A DNA stretch of 64,000 nucleotides from Takakia lepidozioides. Lineage: Eukaryota; Streptophyta; Takakiopsida; Takakiales; Takakiaceae. Both the position numbers and the translations under genes were made by a program. The notes below the pieces were generated by a model, which was given only the letters and a program-made list of their open reading frames with translations, was not told the origin of the DNA and ran no database searches. Shown in pieces: positions 10,970 through 21,475 of the stretch. Positions within the stretch are counted from its first letter, which is position 1; each line of letters opens with the position of its first letter. The DNA is taken from the NCBI GenBank assembly GCA_030704615.1, contig CM060733.1, positions 64,108,001 to 64,172,000 of the forward strand, in the 5' to 3' direction.

Positions 10970-11527
10970 GGAAATGCGGCACCGCATTTCCTTTGTCCCC
11001 ATGCATTGATGTCCGACAGCTTCAACTCCGATGTGCTGGTCGCAACGGAAATGCGGCGCCGCATTCCAGTCTCTACAACGGAAATGCCTTTGTTGACATG
11101 GCATTTCCATACTTCGAATTGGAAATGCGGCACCGCATTTCCGTCCAGCACAATGGAATGCGGTGCCGCATTTCCATGCAAGGGGCAAGAATTGGACAAA
11201 CTTCCATGTCCAAAATGGAAATGCGGCACCACATTTCCATATCCGACATATTGGACATAGGAATGCGGCACCACAATTTCCGTTTAGCGCAATGGAATGC
11301 GGTGCCGCATTTTCGTGCAAGGAAATGGACAAACTTCCATGTCCAAAATTGAAATGCGGCACCGCATTTCCGTTCCGCCCTGCGATTTGGGATGTCCAAA
11401 ACAGAAAATGGAAAATTGTTGGTGTTCCGCTTATGGAAATGCGGTGCCTCATTTCCAAAACGATGTATTTACCGTTGCCACATTTTCGTTTTTTCGTTCC
11501 GACATGGAAATGCGGCACCGCATTTCC
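10970..11527. repeat. array of ten palindromes, GGAAATGCGG/CCGCATTTCC family
   Basis: Ten copies of a 21-22 bp palindrome start near 10970, 11047, 11121, 11155, 11217, 11260, 11294, 11351, 11435 and 11506. Arms are GGAAATGCGG and CCGCATTTCC around a two-base centre, which is CA in six copies, TG in three and CG in one. Spacers are irregular, though ACAAACTTCCATGTCCAAAAT recurs in part near two copies. Frames through the array give repetitive peptides in both directions and are not taken as coding. It lies just downstream of the minus-strand gene ending at 11659. Confidence 0.9.
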
Positions 11528-11658
11528 GGTTTTGGGAATGAGGTGGTTTCAGAGATGGTGTCATTTAGAAGCACAGGGGAGAGGGGACCTCAACTGCAAA
11601 GAAATACCTTTATATATTCAGGAAGAGAATTAAAATGTACAAAGAGTTATTTAAATTT

Positions 11659-13594
11659 CTACCCATCTTGGAAATCATCATCACTATCCTCATCGTGTCC
11701 TAGACTGTCCTGCTCCCCTTCCACCCCCTCATCTTCTTTCTCATGTCCAGCGGACTGGTCGTTGGCTAGGCTTTCGAAAATCCCATCTTCCCCTTGCGGA
11801 ACTGACCATCTCACCTCCGTTGGGTCGTCGTCCTCCTTGTCTGCATCGCTCTCTTCCGTAGAATCACATACATACTTCCGCACGCGTCTAAGTTGCAGCC
11901 AACTCTCTCCGCTTCCTTCTGTCCTCCCTAGCCCTCTCCAAAATCAGCTCTACTTTACTAGGATTCTCACATCGTCTAATCGCTGTCTTTGCAAGCTTAG
12001 CTATATAACTAGGAAAGCTTACAATGATTCCACTCACTTGTATTCCGGGTTCTCCTCAGCATCAATGTCCACTGTCTCTTCCTCCGAATCCGAGGAATCC
12101 TTCGAGGAGTCAGTGTCTGCGATGGCAGCCTTTGGCGGTAGTCGTTGAAGCCTTTCCAGATGGGATCCCCACACGGATGTGTCCTCCTCGTAGGCAAAGA
12201 CGTGCCGATCGAAAAACCGGTCAGCCCACATTGAGGCACCTGAGATAATGACATGCACTCATTATGCACACGTGACCCTTCAGAAATGGAGAATCTGAAC
12301 ATATTGAAAATTCGCAAAACATAGTAGTACCAAAATCTGCATACATGTTCCACAGATGAGGTCCAGCACTCTGCCCTCCAGCTCAGTACATGCCTCCATA
12401 ATGGTCTGGATGAAGGCAGGGCTCCGAGTCCGTGAATACCGCAGATGATCTATTGAAGTGAGGCTATGAGGGAGGAGTTCCGTGGGAACGTTGTTGAACA
12501 GGACGTCGTAATCGATGGGGTCGCAGTTCGGGTCAACCAATAATCCATCCTTCCGGAAAACAAAGGTCGAGTTCTCCTTCACAAAGCAGTATGCATCGAA
12601 CTGCTTCGTCTGCAAACACAGTGGAGAACGATCAGAATTCGAATTCGGCACTGCATTTCAAATCAGCTTAAAAAATGCAAGCAGGGTTGCCAATTTGGTA
12701 ATTACCAGGTTTTGAACAATGTATTCGCAGAGTGCAACCGAAAACATAAAGTGCGAATGCGGTGCCGCATTTCCCAGGCACACCTCATATCCCAGGTTTT
12801 GCATACAACGAGAGCTGTGCTTTACCTGTACACAATTTGCATTGATGCTTTTCCCACCCCCTCCTGATGTGTGAACTCCACGCTCCTTCTTGCTGTCTGC
12901 AGCTCCCTGGCGAAGAGAGAGTCCTTGTACGCACATCTGAAACGTGTCACGTACTCTTCCAATGTTTGTGTTCCATCCCATTTTACGTACAAGTCGAACG
13001 AATTTGTATGGAGTATGACTTGCTCCTTCGCATTCGTCATTACCTGCGTTTACAACATGCATTGTCACAGAGGCGTTCATGGAATTCATGCCAGCAAAGG
13101 AAATGGGGGGAAATACCTTGAATTACCTGGAACCACCAAGTCATGCGGTTGAGCCAGCCATCCACGACAGGGTCGGAAACTTCGAGTGGAAAAGACCACA
13201 TGGTCCTTATACTCTCCGATGCATTCCAGATCGACAGCCACCTTGTCTGTCATTTCCGATCCAATGTTAGGAGCAGGAAGTACAGTCGCTATTGCTAAAA
13301 AGGAAATTCAGTGCAGTGCAACCTCACCTTCTCTTTCGCCTCCACACATGTCATTGAAAGGTGATGCAGTTTCTCCAACTGCATGGTCGGCTGCATGGCC
13401 CGCGAATAATGTTTTGCAATCTCTGGGATGAAGTCCTTTCTGAGAGCCGGATCTGCAATGGCCACCAGCTTCACAAGCTTTGACTTGTACTTGGTTCTGG
13501 ACTTCACCCAAGCTTCCTTCAAGTGGTCCGTCAATGCCTGCAATGTTTTGGACTGCCCCTCACTTTCCATGACGAAGCGTTTGGACGCTTTCAT
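11659..13594 (-). CDS. multi-exon protein with a methyltransferase-like motif, function unknown
   Basis: Six exons can be placed on the minus strand: ~13594-13328, 13246-13127, 13043-12826, 12609-12345, 12239-12038 and 11887-11659 (stop). Introns are GT-AG, and phases agree at four of five junctions. The third-to-fourth junction (12826 to 12609) is off by two bases, so either a frameshift or an unusual donor is present. ATG 13594 is the first in frame, but the frame is open above it and an upstream exon is possible. Exon 4 ends in RVLDLICGT and exon 5 continues DRHVFAYEED, resembling the SAM-binding motif and following acidic residue of DNA N4/N6 methyltransferase-like proteins. The catalytic DPPY/NPPY motif is not seen. 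The C-terminus is strongly acidic (DADKEDDD, DEDSDDDF). Introns carry the GGAAATGCGG palindrome. Alternatively a domesticated transposon protein. Confidence 0.6.
12754..12774. repeat. intronic copy of the GGAAATGCGG palindrome
   Basis: The copy reads CGAATGCGG, TG centre, CCGCATTTCC. It lies in the intron between the exons ending at 12826 and starting at 12609. A more degenerate copy, GAATTCGGCA-CTGCATTTCA, is at 12641-12660 in the same intron. Confidence 0.8.
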
Positions 13595-13599
13595 TTTCT

Positions 13600-15140
13600 T
13601 GTAGATCTCAGGTTGTACACACCACGAGGTGGGGTTTTTCCCCAACAAGGTTTTGTCCTTCGCTCAAATTGCAGAGCAAGGTTTTCCTTGTTGAGGTTTT
13701 TTCATTCCATCTCGGTGCAACCTTGAGCAGATGTGCTCACCTTTGAGCTTCATGTTTGATAGTTAGCTTGCTCCTCTGTGTGCCAGGAGGCTTTACATAT
13801 GTGATGGCCAGATTTTCTCTGCCTACTTTTTCGACATCTGGATGAACGGATAATGAGAAAGGTAGATGAATGGCCGTTGGGAAAAGTGTGGATGAAACCA
13901 ACTGGCAGATCTATTTATAAACAGGAGTGTCTTATGCTAACAGCTAGCTTATCTCTAAGTTAGATGAAGTGGCACCTGCCTGGAATCTGGCAGCCAATCA
14001 GGGCTTGCCATTCTGTTGGATAAGATCATTGGCCTTCGTTTATAAAAAGGATCAGCACGAAGCTTAGGGCAGCTGGTGTACTTTGCAAGTGTAATCCCTG
14101 TGTACAGTGAAACGGATGTGCATGTGCTTTTGGATGAGCCGGGATCTGTGTTTGAGCATCTACAACCTCTACGAGTGATCCCCTTCCTCGCATGCTTGTT
14201 CTGCCGAGCTGACATCCCTCACTTAGCATGAACCTGAAAGGCTCTCCAAGATCGGATTCCGCTTCAGGATTCCTTACGTTGGAGCACTAAAGATTCTGAT
14301 TGGGATGACTATAGTGGATGATGACGAAATTGTCATTCATCCATGGGACGTTGTTCGGTTTCCAAGAAGAAGCAGCGCTGTCCGTTACCGGACGGACAGC
14401 GCCGTCGGTGGCCGCAGGGCGCGAGAGGCGGGATGGGGGCGCCAGCGAGAGGGCCAAGCACTGCCGTCGTGGCGAGTGTTGGTAGCGGCACGTGTCACAT
14501 GCAGCGGCGTGATAGCGGGCCCGTCGTCCATGCAGCGAGTGATCGGTGTGAGGGAGAAGGTGGGGCGTTGATTGCAGGCCTGTTCATGGCGTGACTCGCC
14601 ATCAGAAAGCTGCACTTGTCTCCACTTTCTAACTATAAACAAGGATCCGAGCCTGGAGGGTCCCTGAACAAGCTGAGTGCTCAAAGCCTGCCGGTAGTTT
14701 CTTGCATGCACAACTTCAATGCATTATCCTGCAGTATGTGTGAAAGCTGTATGAACTACAAATTTTAGGCAGGATGATAAATAGATGAGCCGGCCTCTTC
14801 TTGGATCGAACTGTGTACATACTGATCGCTCGAGTCACACTTGTAATAGCTAAGTTTGAATTTCCGTAAGATTGCTTACTGTTATCCTCGACTTAAAAGT
14901 GATCATGCATTTCAAACAAATGGCTGTAGGAAAATTTATCACGATAATGGCAATAGAATGTCTAAAAGCTGGTTTCTGATGATTTCGATTTTAAGCGTGA
15001 CATTCGTTTCTGGATGTAATTTCGATTCTGAAAATCTTTGAGCTGTGATCAGTATCAAGATCTTTCTCTTCAACTCTGTTCTGGCGCAGTGCTCAACCTT
15101 TTTGGACCGCAGCCTGGTCTTGAAGGGTCCGGTTACGAGT
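13600..15140. other. intergenic region, no convincing gene
   Basis: Between the minus-strand gene and the GH31 gene there is about 1.5 kb without a supported gene. Near 13620-13700 there are CAACAAGG and GGTTTTTCC segments, possibly an old LTR or leader piece. A reading frame at 14305-14571 is compositionally biased and has no recognisable feature. The region may hold the promoters of both flanking, divergently oriented genes. Confidence 0.5.
14375..14402. repeat. perfect 11-bp hairpin arms, GCGCTGTCCGT/ACGGACAGCGC
   Basis: The two 11-bp arms are separated by six bases (TACCGG) in the GC-rich stretch between the two divergent genes. It occurs once in the window. Confidence 0.8.
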
Positions 15141-18100
15141 ATGTTGCTGCAGCTAGTAGCGATAGTGACAGTAGTATGGGGCGCTTTGCATTTGCAGACT
15201 GGAGTTCTGGGCTTTGTACGCCATGGCTACCGGTTGGCGGCCATGAATGAGCTGTCTGATGGGAATGGGATAGTCGCGCATCTCGAGCTCATCCAGGAAT
15301 CACAACTCTACGGCCCTGATATCAGACAGCTGAATCTCACTGCCAGGTGCAGTTTCGCAGTCTCTTTTTCGTAGTATAAGCTGGTTGTATAAATCGTCCT
15401 TGGAAGTCGTTATAAGCCACTTAAGTGTGTTCTCGTAGACATGTTGTAGGTCTGAACCATGCCTGCAGGGAATACATCTGGAATTGTTGAATATGATTGG
15501 TCAACTGATGGCAGGAATCTGGCAACTCTGTCTTTTCTTCAAATGGTGAATGACCAGTATGAATCTTGTGGGGGAGCGATGTAAATATTGTTCTAGATAC
15601 AAGGGAAGAGATCTCGGCTTCTGAGGTGTGACGCTCACTGCATGGAACAACAGTCTATAGTTATTTGAGGAAGTAATCAAGATTCTTGAAAACTTCTAAC
15701 CAGTTTTGTATCCCGAAATATTTGTAACGAGCTCCAGGACTATAGCGTTTAGAACTGCAATTCTGTGATGCAGTCAAGGGTACAGTTGATCATCTTAATT
15801 CTCATTTGCAGATACCAAAGCGGGGGACGCATTCAAGTTCACCTAACCGACGGATCTCGTTCGCGCTACGAGGTCCCGGAGCTCCTTGTTCCGCGCAAAG
15901 GAGTGAACGGTTTGGAAATTGCGACAGCTGCTCCGACAGATGCAGTTGGCCAACCTTGGAACGAAACTAATGGCGTCGTACGAAGAGAGGGAGCACTGAG
16001 TGCGACTCACCCTTTGGAGCTCTCTTACACTGTGGAACCGTTTGGCTTTGCGATTGTTCGGCGGTCTAACGGAGAGGTGCTCTTTAACTCCACACCATGT
16101 ATGCACACTACACCAGGTTTGTTCCTCAGAAAAGATGGATCAATTGAGCCCTCATTCGGTAGTATGGTGTACAAAGAGCAGTACCTGGAAATATCAACAC
16201 AGTTACCCCTCAAATCCTCCCTCTATGGCCTGGGAGAGATCACCAAACCCTCAGGCCTTCGCCTGAAGCCTGGGAATACTTACACGCTATTTGCAACCGA
16301 CATAGGAAGCTGGAATATCGAGATCGATCTTTACAGCAGTTTTCCGTTCTACATGGAGATGAGAGACAAAGGGAACGCCCACGGTGTGCTGCTTCTTAAC
16401 AGCAATGGAATGGATGTCACATACGAAGACGACTCCTTGAAGTACCAAGTGATAGGTGGCGTTTTCGACTTTTACTTTTTCGCCGGTCCTTCTCCTCTTG
16501 CTGTGGTTGATCAATTGACGGAGCTTGTGGGTCGGCCTGTTTCGATGCCATCTTGGGCATTCGGTGCGTAAGCTCATGCATTCTGCTCTTCAAGAAATGC
16601 ACCGCAATTACTGCTGGATTACTTCGGTGCGTAAGCTGGATTAAAGTTGTACTTTGTTCGAGAGGAGTCTAGTAGTACTACATGTATGGATTCATTAATG
16701 CCCAGGGGATATGAAGTCCCCCGAGTAATTAATTAGTCTCGCACCTTGTGAACTCAAACATCATAAGTACGTCAGTCCATGGAGAAGAGGGTCCCGGCCT
16801 CTACTCCATGCTTGATTCGTCTGCTCTCTGTTCTCGATTTCTATCTACTAATAAGCCACAGCTTACTCTGAATGTGTGGCATGGGAAATGCTCTGTTGTA
16901 TATTGAAGTCCAAGCCCTCATGTGAATTAGTGACGGGTGCAGGATTCCATCAGGCGAAGTACGGATATCAGGATGTGGCAGAGCTGGAGACAGTGGTGGC
17001 CAACTACAAGAAGGCCAGTCTTCCACTGGAATCGATATGGGCTGACATTGATTACATGGACAACTACAAGGACTTTACACTTCATCCAGTCAACTATCCG
17101 CGAGAGAAATTGCTTCCTTTTGTGGAACGTCTACATGCAGATGACCAGAAGTTTATGATCATTGTGGACCCCGGTCAGAGGCTTCTCCATTCTTAAGTCC
17201 TGTCTTCAATCGGAGTCTGAAATCCATATTTCAGATCAACTCTGTTTTGCGTACAGTACTATTGACTTTTGTTTCTTCTGAGTCGACCTTCTTGCAGACA
17301 CCCTCTCAGGGACTCGTATCTAAGTTATTGAATGAACATTTGACTGATACGATAAGTACCTAAGGTAGAATGGTAGATATTCGTTCAATTTCTAGTTGGA
17401 TCAATGTCCTTCAAGAATGTTGCTTTAAAGATCATAATGGATTTGTGGACTCAACAGATGTATACTTGCAATCTGTATTGTCGTCATTGCCTCACAGGTC
17501 GTCCTTCATTGTTGCTTGTTTCCTTGAGCATTTAGTATTGACCGGATCTGTGCTCTTGACTGCTGCTTGGGGGTCGGGTGGAGTAACAGGGATCAAAATT
17601 GATGAAGGTTATAGCACATATCATCGAGGAGCTGAGATGGATATCTACATGAGGAATGGAACAGATCCGAGTCGCCGGCCGTACATTGCACAGGTGTGGC
17701 CGCGCGCTTGCAACATGCCTGACTACCTCCATCCAAATGCTCAATCCTGGTGGTCCCACGAAGTGACCGAGTTCCACAAGGTCGTTCCATTTGATGGTCT
17801 CTGGCTCGACATGAATGAACCTGCCAACTTCTGCACCGGACCCAACTGCTACCGGTCACCCGATGTAAACTGCCCAATAAACATGTGCTGCATGATATGC
17901 AATAATACCAATCTCTCACAGTGGGATGATCCTCCCTATCGTATCAACGTACGGGGAGATCACAGCCCTCTGTACTATAAGACTGTGGCCATGACTGCTG
18001 AGCATTATGGTGGAGTGCGGTCGTACGATGCACACAACATCTATGGCATGTCCCAGTCCCTTGCCACTTATCGCGCACTCTTGGAGGTAATCTGGACTAG

Positions 18101-19509
18101 TTTCCACTCCAGATTGTGTTCTGTACATATCCTGGAATGTTGATGTTTGTAGCTTGATTCAAATGCTGCTAGCCTAGGCCTCTAATAACTCTTGAAACGA
18201 GAGACTGTGACGGTGATGGGACTAAGGTGGAGATTGAAATCGACCAAACTGCTCTCGGAAGTCAGGCCAGCTGACCATGTTTAGTGGTGGTTGATTTTGG
18301 ATTGGTATTGAACAGACGACGAACAGGCGGCCATTCGTGCTGTCGCGCTCGTCTTTTATTGGATCTGGATCTCATTCAGCACATTGGACAGGAGACAATG
18401 CTGCATTCTGGGGGGATTTGAAATACTCCATCACGATGATATTGGAATCGGGAATTTTCGGCATCCCAATGGTGGGTGCTGACATCTGTGGCTTCTATTT
18501 TGATACCAATGAAGAGCTTTGCCGTCGATGGACACAGGTGGGCGCGTTTTATCCTTTTTCCAGAGATCATTCCGACGCTGGTGTCATATCCCAGGAGCTG
18601 TATGTCTGGGAATCCGTCAAGGAGACTGCAAAGCAGGTATTCTGGTGGAGATATCGCCTTTTTCCATTTTTCTACACGCTTATGTACGAGGCTCATAGGA
18701 CAGGCGCACCCATTGCCAGGCCTCTCTTCTTTGAGTTTCCTGAGGACAAGAGAACATGGCCCATCGGTGAACAGTTTCTTCTCGGCAAAGCAATACTGGT
18801 CTCGCCGGTGTTGGAACCAGAAGAGGATTCTGTGAGGGCCTACTTTCCAAAAGGCATTTGGTATAATCTGTTCGATCATGGTTCGAAATTGGTAAGGGCA
18901 GTTAGCAGAGGATGCTATCAAGAGCTGCCAGCGCCTCCAGACACTATCAATGTACATTTGCGCCAGGGGTCCATTGTCCCCATGCAAGACTTCGCCATGA
19001 CCATTAGTGAAGTCCGCAAGACCCCCTTTACTCTTATAATCGTTTTTGCACCAGCGTCAGACTTAGCCGACTACTGCACCTCAGGAACCATTGCTTGCAA
19101 AAGCAAAAACGTAGAGTACGCATCAGGACAGTTGTTTGTGGACAATGATGAGGAAATACAAATGGAAATCAAGGCTGGCAAATCCACGTTTGTCAAATAC
19201 GAGGCTTTCAGAACAGAGGGCAAGTACGCCTTGAGAGCATCTGTCACTGAAGGAGATTATGCCTTACAGCAAGGTCTGATGCTAAAGACTGTGTCTGTGC
19301 TGGGCGTAGAAAGCCAGCCGGACCGTGTGCTAGTTGATGGAGTCCCTCTTGCATCTGTGAAGTTGAAGTTGAATGTCACGTCATCCACTCTAGATTTCTC
19401 ACAACTCAACTTACCAGTGGGCAAGAATTTTCTGCTAGAGTGGGAGACTCCCAAAGTCAGGAGATTGTCTTGGAGAGATCGCTGGTATGCTCTTGTAAGT
19501 GAATCGTAA
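15141..19509 (+). CDS. GH31 alpha-glucosidase/alpha-xylosidase family protein, five exons
   Basis: Exons 15141-15346, 15812-16563, 16943-17173, 17590-18086 and 18316-19509 join in frame at GT-AG introns, giving 2880 nt or 959 residues, close to plant GH31 enzymes (about 900-960). ATG 15141 starts a hydrophobic stretch (LLQLVAIVTVVWGALHL) typical of a signal peptide, so the protein is probably secreted to the cell wall. The N-terminal beta domain contains GYRLAAMNELSDG and YGLGEITKPSG. The catalytic barrel has the signature DGLWLDMNEPANF with the nucleophile Asp at about residue 470, and HWTGDNAAFW with the acid/base Asp near 589. A cysteine-rich insert (PNCYRSPDVNCP, NMCCMICNN) follows the nucleophile. 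Expected role: removing terminal alpha-linked glucose or xylose, for example from xyloglucan; the sequence alone does not decide which. The last exon contains GTAAGT at 19495, so an alternative 3' end is possible. Confidence 0.92.
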
Positions 19510-20042
19510 TCTGTAATCACAGATACACAATTGCTGCACAGTGACAAGATGCTATTACGAAAATCTCAAGACATTGTCACTCGCATACTTTGGCATCATA
19601 GTTTAAAAATCTCTTGACATACTTGACATCGAGCTCACTTCACTCAGTTTTTTGTATGCTGGCAAGGATTCCAGAGCTATTTTGTTCTGGTTATAAATCT
19701 ACGAACAGCAACACTTCTACTATAGCAGTCCAATGATCATCACCATGCTTCCATACATTATTACAATGCTTCACCTTATCTTTTGATACAAGCGCACTAC
19801 ATTTCGACGTCTTCATCACAGAATGAGTAAAGCCTCTTCGTGAAACTCGGCAGCACCCATTAGGGTTTTTTGTTGTTTTCTCTGAGCTGTTTCTTCAACG
19901 GCCTTGTGCACATTCTCATTCTATTCCCTACCAATAAAAGCTGCACAATCCATTGGAGTTGTTTCATTCTTTCACCATCGTCGTCAACTTCCATGGCGGG
20001 TCACATTACCTTCAGGAAGGTATATGCTACAGGACCAGCTCG
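19510..20042. other. GH31 3' flank, no gene seen
   Basis: AT-rich DNA with possible polyadenylation signals (CCAATAAAAG near 19930). Nothing else is recognised before the Copia LTR. Confidence 0.5.
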
Positions 20043-20293
20043 TGTGGAGTAGTCAACCTCAACATTCATCTAAATATATGAAAGGACATTTCAAGAGTCA
20101 CAACTATAGGGAGTGAAAGGTCACAACTATAGGGAAGAGGTGTGACTACTAAAATAGAATCGGTTGTGGTGTCAAGAGAGACAACTTTCTAGCATGTATA
20201 AAAAGACACAAAATGTAATAATACAATCTCTCTTATTATACTCTATATTGTCTTCTATTGACTGTAGAAATGTAGATCTCTCGTTTTTGTACA
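20043..20293 (+). repeat. Copia element 5' LTR
   Basis: It begins TGTGGAGTAGTC and ends TTTTTGTACA. A near-identical 266-bp LTR lies inverted at 28963-29228. A TATA box (TATAAAAA, 20197-20204) sits about 95 bp before the LTR end. The following TGGTATCAGAG at 20294 is the tRNA-iMet primer site. Confidence 0.88.
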
Positions 20294-20306
20294 TGGTATC
20301 AGAGTC
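20294..20306 (+). other. primer-binding site, tRNA-iMet type
   Basis: TGGTATCAGAGTC lies immediately after the LTR end and matches the plant initiator tRNA-Met 3' end over 11 bases. Confidence 0.85.
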
Positions 20307-20336
20307 TTGGTAGTTAGAAAGAGAAAGAGAAAGAGA

Positions 20337-21165
20337 TGTCTACATCAACCTTCAGTGCAAATATAGAAAAGTTTGATCGGTCTAACTTTCATCTCTGGAA
20401 GCATAATATATCTCTGTTGCTCAAAAAGGAAAAGGTTTGGAGAATTGTTGACTGTAGTGAAAGATGTCCAGTAACTCCAATTGCCTCATCATCCTCAGTA
20501 AAAAGATTGGGATCAAAAACATAAAGATAAAGGTAAAGTTTCTTTAACGTCCAGTGAATTTACTGAGCCTACTGCTCAACACACAGGCCATCGAGGGCCC
20601 AATGGACGGCCTGAAACATACATATGCATTAAATATGCTAACTACATGTTTAAAAAATTCACAAGTATTACACAGAAGCAATTGTAATACTGCCACAGAA
20701 GCGTGGACAGAGTTGACTCGACTATATGAGTAAAAAGATGCCATAACTAAGATGTATCTTAAAGATAGGCTAGCAACATTGAAAATGAGTGAAGATGGTA
20801 ATATATCTGATCATATTATCAGTCTTAAGACTTTACTTTAAACAACTTGCAGGTGCTGGATCAACAGTTACTGATGAGGACAATACATTGGCACTAATGC
20901 GCAGTCTACCCAAAAGCTATCAAGGACTTGTTGTTTCTTTGCGTTGTATGCCTAATATAACACTACAAATATTATGTTGGATCTTAGGCAAAGACATTAG
21001 AATCAAGAAGAAACACGCTGTAGCTCATAGTGTACTTTCTGTATTATCAGAGGCAGCTAACCATGCCAACAACAAGAGAAGCGTACTCCAATAGTACTCA
21101 TAGTAGTACAGACTAATCACAAAATGTTTTTGGATGAATGTATTGTTCATTTAGAAACCAACACT
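20337..21165 (+). pseudogene. gag: Copia gag, broken
   Basis: The start ATG at 20337 gives STSTFSANIEKFDRSNFHLW, the usual opening of Copia Gag polyproteins (a UBN2-type capsid domain). The frame stops near 20522 and resumes in pieces: SLPKSYQGLVVSL (~20908-20946) and LGKDIRIKKKHAVAHSVLS (~20985). The last ~180 bp are matched in inverse orientation by 29640-29825. No zinc knuckle remains in this arm because it breaks off into a tandem repeat at ~21165. Confidence 0.8.
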
Positions 21166-21475
21166 CCCACTCATTCACCAAAAACTACCAACTCAAAACA
21201 AAAAAGATAGAAGCAAGATCAGCTCCCACTGCTCCAGCATTCTTGGGCATCAAGTGAGCTCCCACTGCTCCAGCAGAAACTAACACTCCCACTCATTCAC
21301 CAAAAGCTATCAACTCAAAACAAGAAAGATAGAAGCAAGATCAGCTCCCACTGCTCCAGCATTCTTGGGCATCGAGTGAGCTCCCCACTGCACCAGCATT
21401 CTTGGGCATCAAGTGAACTCCCCACTGCTCCAGCATTCTCAGGTATCAAGTGAGCTCCTACTGCTCCAGATAAGG
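21165..21475. repeat. tandem repeat of ~122 bp with 36-bp subunits
   Basis: Two longer units starting ACTCCCACTCATTCACC (about 21165 and 21287) contain and are followed by 36-bp subunits of the form AGCTCCCACTGCTCCAG plus CATTCTTGGGCATCAAGTG. There are about five subunits in all. The repeat lies between the plus-strand gag relic and the 3' end of the minus-strand Copia pol, so it may be part of either. Confidence 0.75.

Noticed and set aside
10853-11640. Long frames on both strands through the palindrome array
   Set aside because: They are translations of the repeated palindrome (for example GNAAPHF, EMRHRIS) and have no other support.
14305-14571. Small gene between the methyltransferase-like gene and GH31
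   Set aside because: GC-rich composition gives open frames on both strands; no domain.
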